The translations under genes were made by a program, and so were the position numbers. From CAWHQZ01 sp963831645 (GTDB lineage: Bacteria > Pseudomonadota > Alphaproteobacteria > Rhizobiales > Aestuariivirgaceae), in the NCBI GenBank assembly GCA_963831645.1, contig CAWHQZ010000013.1:248001-312000 (forward strand): 64,000 nucleotides of DNA, given 5' to 3'. The notes under the pieces were generated by a model, which ran no database searches, was not told the origin of the DNA, and saw nothing but the letters and a program-made list of their open reading frames with translations. Numbering within the stretch: the stretch's first letter is position 1; each line of letters starts with the position of its first letter. Positions 38,786 to 48,524 of the stretch are shown here, in pieces.

Positions 38786-39777
38786 CAGGCGATGCCCTGC
38801 GCCTTCATCACGCGCTTCATGTATTTGAGAAAGAGGGTGACGATGACGGCGGCGATGACGAAGATGATGATGGCATATGCCGCGGCTTCTCCCACCGCGA
38901 ACTCGCGAATGCCGCGCTGAAAGGCGATGTACGACGGCAGCTCAGAGGATTGCGCCGGCCCGCCCGAGGTCATTACGAACACCAGGTCGACGAACTTGAA
39001 GGCGTCGGTGAAGCGCAGGATCAGCGCGATGGCGATGACCTCCTTGAGCATCGGCAGAGTTATGCGGCGAACGACCTTCCACTGCGAGGCGCCGTCGACA
39101 CGGGCAGCTTCGTAGACGGCGGGGGGCAGCGAAACGCGGCCCGAATAGATGATCAGCAGCGGCAAGGCGGTCCAGTTCCAGGTGTCGGCGATGATGATCG
39201 CCCACAGCGAGGTCCCGGCGTTGAACCATTCGATATGCTCCGAGATCAGGCCGAGCTGCAGCAGGCCGTTGTTGATGGCGCCGTTCGACGGGGTGAACAG
39301 GAAACGCCACAACACACCCACGATCGACGGCGGCAGCATCATCGGCACGACGAGAAGAACCAGGATGGCCGTGCGCAGGGCGTTCGATTTCACATATTCA
39401 TAGAGGGTCAGCGCGAGGACGGTGGCGATCAACACCTGGAGGCAGGCGCCGAACACCAGGTAAAGGACGAGGTGCCAGAGCGACTCCTGGAAACGATCGG
39501 AGGCCAGGACCGTCCGGTAGTTTTCAAGTCCGACGAACTGGTGATTGCCGGAGAACAGGCCGTTGATGTTGGTGTCGCGGAACGAGTGATACCACATCCA
39601 GATCGTCGGATAGACGACGATGAGCACCAGCGTCAGCACTGGAATGCCAACCAGCAGGAGAGGCACCCAGCGCGAAACGATCAACGGCCGGGCGCTTCTG
39701 CCTGGCTTGAACCATTGCGGATAGGTGGACGGCTCGCCGCGGACAATCGCCGCTGCGACGGTTCCATCGGCCGACAA
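38785..39777 (-). CDS. Sugar ABC transporter permease (MalF-like)
   Basis: A 330-residue permease, with a ~35-residue hydrophilic N-terminus followed by six hydrophobic segments. EAA loop: VYEAARVDGASQWKVVRRIT. It is the first gene of the seven-gene operon (permease, permease, ATPase, ATPase, binding protein, FGGY kinase, amidohydrolase). The 150 bases upstream separate it from the divergent dimethylformamidase-like genes and must hold both promoters; no clear operator was seen. Confidence 0.92.
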   Translation of the reverse strand: MSADGTVAAAIVRGEPSTYPQWFKPGRSARPLIVSRWVPLLLVGIPVLTLVLIVVYPTIWMWYHSFRDTNINGLFSGNHQFVGLENYRTVLASDRFQESLWHLVLYLVFGACLQVLIATVLALTLYEYVKSNALRTAILVLLVVPMMLPPSIVGVLWRFLFTPSNGAINNGLLQLGLISEHIEWFNAGTSLWAIIIADTWNWTALPLLIIYSGRVSLPPAVYEAARVDGASQWKVVRRITLPMLKEVIAIALILRFTDAFKFVDLVFVMTSGGPAQSSELPSYIAFQRGIREFAVGEAAAYAIIIFVIAAVIVTLFLKYMKRVMKAQGIA

Positions 39778-39928
39778 GCCCGGGCCTCCCTGGGACGATT
39801 GCTGCTGTTTCTGTTATGCCGCAATGAGTTTGCATGGCGCCCGGCTTTCCGCAATTGCTTTCTTGCCCACCATTCCCTTGACCGCGGCCGCGCGTCGGCG
39901 ATGATCGGAGTGAAAGGCGAAAAACGGA

Positions 39929-40252
39929 ATGGCCTACCGGATCGATCCCGACAAGGACCGCGTGTACATCGAAGAATTCCGCCGCGCTCCCATCGGCCAT
40001 CACAGCCCCGGGCTGCAGCGGGTGCTCAATGCGCTGCGCTTCGATGCGACGGGTCGGCAACTGATCCTGGTCTGCCGGCGACCGTTCGCCGAATGGGTGC
40101 TGGGCGAGATGCCGGCCGATCGCAGCGAGCCTTTGAAAGTGGAATCGGAGCCTCTCTTCACGAGCATCGAAGAGGCCGAATGGGAAGCGTTCCGGCGCCG
40201 CTGGAGGGCGCACACGGGCGAGATCCTCAACCTGCCTCTCGTGGAAGGCTGA
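39929..40252 (+). CDS. N,N-dimethylformamidase-like small (alpha) subunit
   Basis: A 107-residue protein resembling the small subunit of dimethylformamidase: SPGLQRVLNALR, LILVCRRPFAEWVLGEM, and EEAEWEAFRRRWRAHTGE. The known subunit is about 130 residues, so this is slightly short at the N-terminus. It precedes the large subunit by one base, the same gene order as in known dimethylformamidase operons. It is thought to stabilise or complete the large subunit's active complex. Confidence 0.75.
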   Translation: MAYRIDPDKDRVYIEEFRRAPIGHHSPGLQRVLNALRFDATGRQLILVCRRPFAEWVLGEMPADRSEPLKVESEPLFTSIEEAEWEAFRRRWRAHTGEILNLPLVEG

Positions 40253-40253
40253 A

Positions 40254-42452
40254 GTGCTCAAGGTCGTCGGCTACCCCGACCGCTACAGCGTCGCGCCGGG
40301 AGAAACGATTCGCTTCATGGTGTCGCTGGAAGAAGGCGACGCGTTCGAAGCAAAACTGGTCCGGGTCATTCACGGCGACTGCAATCCCGCCGGGCCGGGC
40401 CTGAAATTCGCAGCCATCGACCACCCGGCCAACGGCCGCTATCCGGGACGTCGGCAATCGATCGATGCCGGCTCCTACATGGTGGCGCGGAGTGTGCCCG
40501 CGCCGGCAGGCGCCTTTTCCTTCACTGCCTACCTGTGGCCCACGCTGCCTCAGCGACCGATGCAGGTCGTCGCGGCGCAGTGGGATGCCGAGCGGCAGGC
40601 GGGCTTCAAGATCGCCGTCGATCACGGAGCGTTGACCCTCATCGTCGGCGACGGCTCCGGAACGACGGGTCGGCATGTGCTCGACTGCCGCATGCTCAAC
40701 CGCGCCTGGTACGCAATCCGCATCAAAGTCGATGGCGAGGCGCGCCGGTTCGAGATCGAACAGCGCCCTGTCACAGTGCAGGCCATGACGCAAGACGCGG
40801 GTAGCACCAGCGGCAGTCTCGAGGTCGTGCCCGGGAAGGCCAGGGGGTTCCATATCGCCGGTTGTCCGCAACCGGACGGCACGGTGGGCGAGCACTTCGA
40901 CGGCAAGATCGACAGCCCGAAGCTTTTCGGTCAGCGCCGGAAAATCATTACGCGCTGGGATTTTTCCAGGGACGTAGCCTCGACCCGAGTGCTCGACATG
41001 GGGCCGCACAAGCGCCACGGCAGGCTCGTGAACCTGCCGGCGCGCGCCATGAAAGGCTGGAACTGGACCGGCGAGGAGCACCGCTGGACGCTGAAGCCCG
41101 AGCACTACGGCGCGATCCATTTCCATCATGACGATCTCTATGACGCAGGCTGGGAAACGTCGGTCGAGATGGCCATCCCGGCGCAATTCCGAAGCGGCGC
41201 CTATGCGCTCCACGTAACGAGCGGGCCCAGCGATGAAACCGCCACGCGCGAGGACTATCTGCCGTTCTTCGTCCGCCCGCCGCGCAACCCCGGCCGCCGG
41301 CGCGACGCGCCGAAGGCGGTGTTCTTGGCTCCCACGTGCGCCTACATCGCCTATGCCAATCACGCCGAGCATATCACCGCGCGTGAGGCCGAGCGCACGA
41401 TCGGCCGGCTGCTTCAGTTCGGGCATGCCGATCTCTACCTGTACGCTCATCCGGAGCTCGGCGGCTCGCTCTACGATAGCCACCTTGACGGCTCAGGCGT
41501 GTGCACATCGAGCCGGCTGCGCCCGGTGCTCAACTTCTCGCCGCGTTACCATTCCTGGGTCGGCGCGCACGGCTCGGGCCTGTGGCAGTACAACGCCGAC
41601 ACCCACCTCCTCGACTGGCTGGAGCACCAGGGCGTGGAATATGACGTCGTCACCGATGAGGACCTGCACTACGATGGCTACAAACTCCTGAAGGACTATC
41701 GGGTGGTCCTGACCGGCACCCACCCCGAATACCATTCAACTGCGATGTGGGACGCCATGAAGACGTGGCTCGATCGCGGCGGCAGGCTCATGTATCTCGG
41801 CGCCAACGGCTGGTACTGGCGGGTCGCGTTTCACAAGGAGCTTCCGGGCGTCATCGAAGTGCGGCGTGCCGAAGACGGGATCAGGACCTGGGCGGCGGAG
41901 CCGGGTGAATATCATCATGCCTTCACGGGCGAGCTCGGCGGGCTGTGGCGGCGCATCGGCCGGCCCCCGAACCTCTTGTGCGGCGTCGGGTTCATCGCCC
42001 AGGGCTTCGACGTGTGCAGCTATTTCCGCCGCGCGCCCGATGCCGACAATCCGCGCGCCCGCTTCATATTCGAGGGCGTCGAGGACGAGAAGATCGGCGA
42101 CTTCGGGCTGATCGGCGGCGGCGCCGCGGGACTCGAGCTCGACTGCATCAGCACCCGGCTCGGCTCGCCGCCCAACACGCTGCGACTCGCCTCATCGGAA
42201 AATCACTCGCCCCTGGTCATGCTGGTCAACGAGGAATTCGGCGTCGTGCCGGTGAACCTGGGCGGCGATCAGAACGACCGGGTGCGCGCCGATCTCGCCT
42301 TCGCGGAGTTGCCGTCGGGAGGCGCGTTCTTCTCGGTCTCATCGATCTCCTGGTGCGGGTCGCTTTCGCACAACGGCTATGACAACAACGTGTCGCGCAT
42401 AACCGCAAACGTCTTGCGGCGGTTTCTGGACGCGGCTCCGTTCAGGCAATAA
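40254..42452 (+). CDS. N,N-dimethylformamidase-like large (beta) subunit
   Basis: A 732-residue protein, read from GTG at 40254, similar to the large subunit of dimethylformamidase, a mononuclear-iron hydrolase that splits DMF into dimethylamine and formate. An N-terminal jelly-roll-like part (~1-300, with lectin-like GKIDSPKLFG) precedes the catalytic part: APTCAYIAYANHAEH, GGSLYDSH (Tyr ~407), and TGTHPEYHS (His ~490, Glu ~492), plausible iron ligands. Distantly related members act on other amides, so DMF is only a family-based guess. It overlaps mtnK by one base. Confidence 0.78.
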   Translation: MLKVVGYPDRYSVAPGETIRFMVSLEEGDAFEAKLVRVIHGDCNPAGPGLKFAAIDHPANGRYPGRRQSIDAGSYMVARSVPAPAGAFSFTAYLWPTLPQRPMQVVAAQWDAERQAGFKIAVDHGALTLIVGDGSGTTGRHVLDCRMLNRAWYAIRIKVDGEARRFEIEQRPVTVQAMTQDAGSTSGSLEVVPGKARGFHIAGCPQPDGTVGEHFDGKIDSPKLFGQRRKIITRWDFSRDVASTRVLDMGPHKRHGRLVNLPARAMKGWNWTGEEHRWTLKPEHYGAIHFHHDDLYDAGWETSVEMAIPAQFRSGAYALHVTSGPSDETATREDYLPFFVRPPRNPGRRRDAPKAVFLAPTCAYIAYANHAEHITAREAERTIGRLLQFGHADLYLYAHPELGGSLYDSHLDGSGVCTSSRLRPVLNFSPRYHSWVGAHGSGLWQYNADTHLLDWLEHQGVEYDVVTDEDLHYDGYKLLKDYRVVLTGTHPEYHSTAMWDAMKTWLDRGGRLMYLGANGWYWRVAFHKELPGVIEVRRAEDGIRTWAAEPGEYHHAFTGELGGLWRRIGRPPNLLCGVGFIAQGFDVCSYFRRAPDADNPRARFIFEGVEDEKIGDFGLIGGGAAGLELDCISTRLGSPPNTLRLASSENHSPLVMLVNEEFGVVPVNLGGDQNDRVRADLAFAELPSGGAFFSVSSISWCGSLSHNGYDNNVSRITANVLRRFLDAAPFRQ

Positions 42453-43744
42453 TGACGCGTGATATGAAAACGCCGGAAGGCTACCAGGCACATTCGGCCG
42501 AGACGCTCCGGGGCTATCTCGCAAACGTTGCTCCGGTCGCCCGGCATCTCGGCGGCGAACCGGCCGACTGGCGCATCGAGGAAGTCGGCGACGGCAATCT
42601 CAATCTCGTCTTCAAGGTCAGGAACGGCGAAGCCGGCGTCGCCGTGAAACAGGCGCTCCCCTATGTGAGGCTCGTCGGCGAGAGCTGGCCGCTGCCGCTG
42701 TCGCGCGCCCACTACGAGCACATGGCGCTGCGGCTCGAGGCAAAATACGCGCCGGGTCTCGTTCCCAAGGTCATTCACTACGATGAGACCCTGGCGCTCA
42801 TCGTGATGGAGCTGCTGGAGCCGCACATCATCATGCGCCGCGGCATGATCGCCGCGACGTCTTATCCGCGCTTCGCCAACGACATCACCACGTTCATGGC
42901 GCGAACGCTCTATTTCACCAGCGATCTCGCGATGCCGGCCGACGCCAGGAAAACGCTGATCGCCGATTTCGCCGGCAACACCGCATTGTGCAAGATCACC
43001 GAGGACCTGATCTTCACCGAGCCCTACATGACGGCCGACCGGAACCGCTGGACGACGCCGCAGCTCGACGCCCTGGCAGCCACGGTCCGGGCCGACGGCG
43101 ATCTCAAGATCGCCATCTCGCGCCTCAAGCTCAAGTTCTTGAGCTCGGCCGAGGCGCTCATCCACGGCGACCTGCATACGGGCTCGGTGATGGTCACCGA
43201 TAAAGACACGCGCGTCATCGATCCCGAGTTCGCGTTCGTGGGTCCCATGGGATTCGATGTCGGAGCGATTCTCGCCAACCTGCTCATGAGCTACTTCTCC
43301 CAGGAAGGTCACGAGGAAAAGCCGCGTGACCGCGATCCCTACCGGCAGTGGATTCTCGATACCGTGGAGGAGGTGTGGACCGGCTTCCGCGCCAAGTTTC
43401 TCGAGCTATGGCGGCACAATCCCGCCGGCGACGGCTATCCCAAGGTCTTGTTCGCCGACGAGCGCGGCAGGCAAAGGCTCGATCTCGAGCGCGAGGCCTA
43501 TATGGACCGGCTGTTCGAGGACAGCCTGGGGTTCGCCGCGGCGAAAATGATCCGCCGTATTCTCGGGCTCGCCCACAACATCGACTTCGAATGGATCAAG
43601 GATCAGGACAGGCGGGCGAGATGCGAGGCGCGCAGCCTGAGGCTTGCCCGCGAGCTGATGGTCAATACGGCATCCTTCCGGAGCGTGCGCGCCGTGACCG
43701 CGGCGGCGCGGCTCATGCACCGCTGGGTGCCGGACCTCGGCTGA
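42452..43744 (+). CDS. mtnK: S-methyl-5-thioribose kinase
   Basis: A 430-residue kinase with the protein-kinase-like fold. VGDGNLNLVFKV is the ATP loop, VKQALPYVR carries the conserved Lys, ALIHGDLHTGSVMV the catalytic loop, and VIDPEFAFVGPMGFDVGA the metal site. It phosphorylates methylthioribose in methionine salvage. MtnA, the next enzyme, is encoded 2.4 kb away on the other strand. Its coupling to the dimethylformamidase-like genes is unexpected. Confidence 0.92.
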   Translation: MTRDMKTPEGYQAHSAETLRGYLANVAPVARHLGGEPADWRIEEVGDGNLNLVFKVRNGEAGVAVKQALPYVRLVGESWPLPLSRAHYEHMALRLEAKYAPGLVPKVIHYDETLALIVMELLEPHIIMRRGMIAATSYPRFANDITTFMARTLYFTSDLAMPADARKTLIADFAGNTALCKITEDLIFTEPYMTADRNRWTTPQLDALAATVRADGDLKIAISRLKLKFLSSAEALIHGDLHTGSVMVTDKDTRVIDPEFAFVGPMGFDVGAILANLLMSYFSQEGHEEKPRDRDPYRQWILDTVEEVWTGFRAKFLELWRHNPAGDGYPKVLFADERGRQRLDLEREAYMDRLFEDSLGFAAAKMIRRILGLAHNIDFEWIKDQDRRARCEARSLRLARELMVNTASFRSVRAVTAAARLMHRWVPDLG

Positions 43745-43754
43745 AAAGGGTCAC

Positions 43755-45702
43755 TCAATCCGGGAGTCCAGCTTTGTGCAGGCCGTCGAGCAGGTGTTCC
43801 AGGCAGGCCGAATCTTTGTAAGGCTCCATCGCGATTATCCATTTCATGGAGAAGTCCGGCTTGAGCCGGAGAACCTCGGCAACATGGGCCTTCGCTTCTT
43901 CCATCCGGCCGAGCTGGGCATAGGCAAAGGCGATATAGGGATAGTGCCACACCTGCAGTTCGCTGATGCGATCGTATGCCCGCAGGGTCTCTTCGTAGCG
44001 CTTTTCCAGGAGCAACGGAACGCCGCGGATTTCCCAATACCAATCCGGCGGGAAGGGATCTCGTTGAACCGCGCTGTCGAGTTTATCCAGTGCCTCGCCG
44101 GTGCGGCCCATGCGGGCCAGCCAGTTGGCATATGCGGCTGCAACTTGCGTGTCGTTGGGATTGAGGGCGACGGCCTTGCTCAAATGAACTCCGGCAAGAT
44201 CCAGCCGATTCATGAACGTGTAGACACTGCCGAGCACATGACGGCAGCGGGCGTCGTTCTCGTCAAGTGACACGGCCTTCTTCGCATGCACCAATGCTTC
44301 GTTCAGCGGTGCGCTCCTGCCATCAGAAAAGAATCGCCACAGATATGCGTGAGCCAGGGTTGCGTAAGCTTGTGCGAAGTTCGGATCCAGTTCGATCGCG
44401 CGCCGCAACAACGGTTCGGCTGTATCGATGTCGTATCGGTTCAAGCGCTCGCTTCCCTGTAGGAAAAAGTCGTAAGCGACCCAGTATTGCGTCGGCTTGT
44501 GCCTGGCGCTTTCCGCACCGCTGGCAGCCAGCTGTCCCACGAGGGTGGCTACGATGGTTTGTGTAACCTCGTCCTGCACGGCGAAAATGTCTTGCAGATC
44601 CCGATCGTAGCGGTCGGCCCAGAGATGATTGCTCGTGGCGACCGAGATCAATTGAGCCGTGACCCGGACGCGATTGCCCGACTTCCGAACACTCCCTTCG
44701 ACCACATATTCTACGCCGAGGCTTCTGCCGATGTGATTTACATCAACCGATTTATCGCGGAACTGGAACGATGAATTGCGTGCAATCACGAACAGTTCAT
44801 GAAAGCGCGACAGCTCGGTGATGATGTCAGCGGTGATCCCATCGCTGAAGTACTGCTGCTCGGGATCGCCGCTCATGTTGACGAACGGGAGAACAGCCAC
44901 CGTCGGCTTCGATGAGGGCGTAGTGTCCGGCTGCCGTCCGTGGGTGGCTGTGCGCGGCGCAATCGGCAGACGGCGCCCATGTCTCCGGCCGCTGCCTGAT
45001 TTCACGATATAGCGTCTCAGTCTCCAGTGACGGCGCGACATCCAGCTCGCGTTTCAGCAGGTCACGGCACTGCTCATACTGCCGCAGGGCGGCGCCGGTC
45101 TCACCGGCTTCTGCATGAAGCCGCATGAGCGCCCGATGAGCTTCCTCCTGCAGCGGGTCGATCGCCAGAAGGCGCTGGGCGATGTCGAGGGCGCCGGGTC
45201 CGGTTTCAGTGGCCAGGAGTTTCTTGAGCACCGTCGTCGCAAGATCACGGACGCGCCGCCGCTCGCCGCGCAACCACTCTTCGAAAACGGGGTCGCGTGC
45301 GTCGAAGCCGTCGAGCAGATCAGCCACATAGAGTGCTGCTGCTCGCCGCAGGTCGCCGATATCCTTGCTGGCAGCGAGTCGCTCCAACAGAAGCGCATCG
45401 ACTTCCACGGCGCCACCGTCAAGTGCAAGCGTATCGCGTCTCTTGACCAGGGGCGGTGGTTCAACGAGGGCGAGCGCGCGCGTAAGCTCCGTGAGCGCCT
45501 GCCGCAGGCTGTTGCGGGCCTGCTCGTCGGCTCGATCGCTCCACAGCAGTCCGACGAGCTTGTCGCGCGAGTGCGACCGTCCCGCCGGGAGAGCCAAGTA
45601 GGCCAGCAGCGCCCGCGTCTTCTTGGCCGCGATGTCCAGCGGCTCTCCGGACGCCAAACGGACCTCAAAGCCGCCGAGCAGGTTCAGGCGGAGACCAGCC
45701 AT
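43755..45702 (-). pseudogene. SARP-type regulator with TolB-like and TPR domains, one frameshift
   Basis: About 650 residues in two frames. N-terminal frame (45702 to ~45000): winged helix LRLNLLGGFEVRLASGEPLD, then a bacterial transcriptional activation domain (LLAIDPLQEEAHRALMRLHA). The C-terminal frame begins with PTVAVLPFVNMSGDPEQQYF and DGITADIITELSR (a TolB-N/CadC-like domain), followed by TPR units such as AIELDPNFAQAYATLAHAYL and KAVSLDENDARCRHVLGSVY. A single slip between about 44930 and 45000, in the linker, separates them. Such proteins are large stand-alone regulators; the target is unknown. Confidence 0.72.
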
Positions 45703-45893
45703 GGGCGCTCCTGCCCCTGGATTGTGACCGACCAATGCGGCCTCACCGCAGCTTTTGCGAACTTTTCACGCCAGGGGAAACCGTGACGGCGAGAATAAAC
45801 TCCTCTTTGACATCCTCCAAGCGCTCTACTCACGCCCTGTGTCGTACACGGTGATCGTCCGCGGATGAGGCGGCCTTGCGAGGAACGAATCAC

Positions 45894-46103
45894 ATGACAC
45901 ACATGACGGCCCCTGATCTTCACTCTTTCCGCGACGGGGCGTCGACTGCGAGAACGTACCTATGGAGGCAGATCCGCAACCATGCGATTGGGATGGCCCG
46001 AAGGTTGCGCCGATGCATGCAGCGCCAAACCTCGCCCGCCGATGTGCGCGACTGCGACTTCCGCCGGGAGGTTCTGCGACACGAGACGCGCCGGCTGCTA
46101 TAA
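45894..46103 (+). CDS. Small basic protein of unknown function
   Basis: Seventy codons from ATG 45894 (MTHMTAPDLHSFRDGAS). Very arginine-rich (GMARRLRRCMQRQ, DFRREVLRHETRRLL), with no family I recognise. It is the only candidate in the 400-base stretch between the SARP regulator and mtnA; the stretch otherwise appears empty. It could be a chance open frame. Confidence 0.3.
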   Translation: MTHMTAPDLHSFRDGASTARTYLWRQIRNHAIGMARRLRRCMQRQTSPADVRDCDFRREVLRHETRRLL

Positions 46104-46110
46104 GGCGGCT

Positions 46111-47237
46111 TCAATCGCCATCCGGAAACTGATCTGATCTCAAACACGCTCGTTCAGGAAAAGCCGCGGCGATGGCTTCGGCAGATGCGCCGATGACTCC
46201 GCGCTCGGTGATGAGCCCGGTCACGTATCTGGCGGGTGTCACGTCGAAGGCGTAGTTGGCGACCGCGGAGCCCGGCGCCACGATGGCGACGGTTTCGATG
46301 CGACCGTCCGCGGTGAGGCCGGTAATGCTCGCCACCTCTTCCGCAGAACGCTGCTCGATGGGAATGTCCTTCAGACCGTCGTGGACGGAAAAATCGATGC
46401 TCGGCGACGGCAGCGCCACATAGAAGGGTACGCCGTTGTCGCGGGCGGCAAGCGCCTTCAGATACGTGCCGATCTTGTTGCATACGTCGCCGCCGGCGGT
46501 CGTGCGGTCGGTGCCGACGATGACGACATCGACGAGGCCGCGCTGCATGAGATGGCCGCCGGTGTTGTCGGCGATCACGGTGTGGGAAACGCCGTGCTTG
46601 CCGAGTTCCCAGGCGGTCAGTGCGGACCCCTGGTTGCGCGGCCGGGTTTCATCCACCCACACGTGCAGCGGCAAGCCCCGGTCATGAGCCATGTACATCG
46701 GCGCGGTCGCCGTGCCCCAATCGACGGTGGCGAGCCAGCCGGCGTTGCAGTGGGTCAACACGTTGACGGGCGCGCGCGCTCCCTTGCGCCTGGCGATCTC
46801 TTCAAGAATGAGGAGGCCGTGGCGGCCGATGGCCTGGTTGATTCCCACGTCCTCATCGCAAATTTCTCGGGCCAGCTCGTAAGCCCGGGCGAGGCGCCTC
46901 CCTTCCGGAAGCGGCTTCAAGGCCCGGCTACGCGGTCCAACGCCCAGCGCAGGTTGATCGCGGTCGGTCGCGCCGCGAGCAGGGCCTGGTATGCCTTGGC
47001 CAATGCGCCATCGGAAGCATCGTTGCGCATCGCCAGGCAAACACCATAGGCGGCAGTGGCGCCGATGAGCGGCGCGCCCCTCACCTGCATGTCCCTTATG
47101 GCGCGAACAGCATCGTCGAGGGTTTCCAGAACTACAGTTTCGAAGACATGCGGGAATTTCGTCTGGTCGATGATCCCGACCGACCAGCCGTCGTCCCTGA
47201 GCCAGATGGTACGATAGGCTTTGCCGTCTACTTTCAT
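46111..47237 (-). pseudogene. mtnA: S-methyl-5-thioribose-1-phosphate isomerase, one frameshift
   Basis: About 375 residues when joined. N-terminal frame: VDGKAYRTIWLRDDGWS, MQVRGAPLIGATAAYGVCLA, LRWALDRVAG. After one missing C at the CC of ~46921 the frame continues LKPLPEGRRLARAYELA, VNVLTHCNAGWLATVDWGTA (catalytic Cys), DETRPRNQGSALTAWELG, GTDRTTAGGDVCNKIGTY (catalytic Asp). It converts methylthioribose-1-phosphate to methylthioribulose-1-phosphate in methionine salvage. The single homopolymer loss could be a consensus error. Confidence 0.8.
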
Positions 47238-47242
47238 GCCGG

Positions 47243-48368
47243 ATGTCTAGCGCAACAGCGGGAGAAGCCTGCCTCGGACCCAAGCGAGAAGGCCGCCCCG
47301 CAACAGCAGCAGACGACGATCTCCACATCGCGTGGTTTTCTGGATTTCCTTGCTACGAATCGGCTGAGTCTTGCGCTCACGTCCTATCAGACCGGACAAC
47401 TGATGCTGATCGGGCCGCTGCCGAATGGCAGGCTATCGGTGTTCCAGCGCAATTTCGTGCGGGCATGGGACTTTATGCCGGTCCGCAGCGCCTGTTCCTT
47501 GCTGCCATCGCACAAATCTGGCGTCTCGACAATGTGCTTGGACCTGGACAGCTCGCGACGCATCAATCGCTCCACTATGAGCGGCTCTATGTGCCGCGCT
47601 GCGCGTTCACGACCGGCGACCTCGATATCCACGAGATGGCTGTGGATCGGAAGGGCGACTCTTCTCTTTGTCAACACGAAATATTCCTGCCTCGCCACGC
47701 TCGATCAGGTGCACAGCTTCAAACCGCTGTGGAAGCCATCGTTCATCTCCAAGCTCGCTCCTGAGGATCGCTGTCACCTGAATGGCCTCGCCCTCAAAGA
47801 GGGAAGTCCGAAATATGTGACCGCGGTCAGCCGCTGTGACGTGGTCGATGGCTGGCGGGCACGGCGGCATGAAGGCGGCGTCATCATCGATGTCGAGACG
47901 GACAAGGTGTTGACGGAAGAGCTTTCAATGCCCCACTCGCCCCGGCTCGCCAATAGAACCTTATGGGTGCTCGACTCCGGGCACGGCTATCTCTGCCGGG
48001 TTGATGAGAAAAGCGGCAAGTCCAGGCAGGTGGCTTTCCTTCCAGGCTTCTTGCGCGGCCTGTCGTTTTGGAATCGTTATGCCGTGGTCGGCTCGTCGCT
48101 GGCCCGCGACGGCGCCTTCAAGGGGCTCGAACTTGAGGAGAATATCAAAGGCCGTGATGGCGAGGCACGCTGCGGCGCTTTCATCGTCGATACCCAAAAC
48201 GGCGATGTTCTCCACTGGATCACCTTTGAAGGCGCAGTGCGCGAGCTGTTCGACGTCGCCTTTATTCCAGGCACCGGCGCTCCCATGTGCGTCGGGCTTG
48301 CCACCCCCGAGATGCGTACGCTGATCACCTTCGCCGGCGAAGAAAGCAAGGCGGGAATTCCGGCGTAA
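47243..48368 (+). pseudogene. TIGR03032-family protein, two or three frameshifts
   Basis: A beta-propeller-like family of unknown function. Joined pieces give GFLDFLATNRLSLALTSYQT, LIGPLPNGRLSVFQRNF, GLYAGPQRLFLAAIAQIWRL, HYERLYVPRCAFTTGDLDIH, EMAVDRKGD, LLFVNTKYSCLATLDQVHSF, and LWKPSFISKLAPEDRCHLNG. The frame shifts near 47455 and 47655, and perhaps near 47300 if ATG 47243 is the start. That start would lie only 5 bases from the divergent mtnA start, leaving no room for promoters, so the true 5' end is doubtful. From 47660 to the stop the frame is intact. Confidence 0.65.
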
Positions 48369-48524
48369 GTCTCGCCACAAAGTCGGTAGACTTGCAGACA
48401 GCGGGTTCGTTTCAAGCCTGCGAATTTTCAGTGATCGTTGCATTTTTGCGACAGACTTGCGACCCGTTTTGGGCGCATGGTTCTGGTGGATCCAAAGGCA
48501 GCGCGAAGCCCGGGGGGCAGCGTA

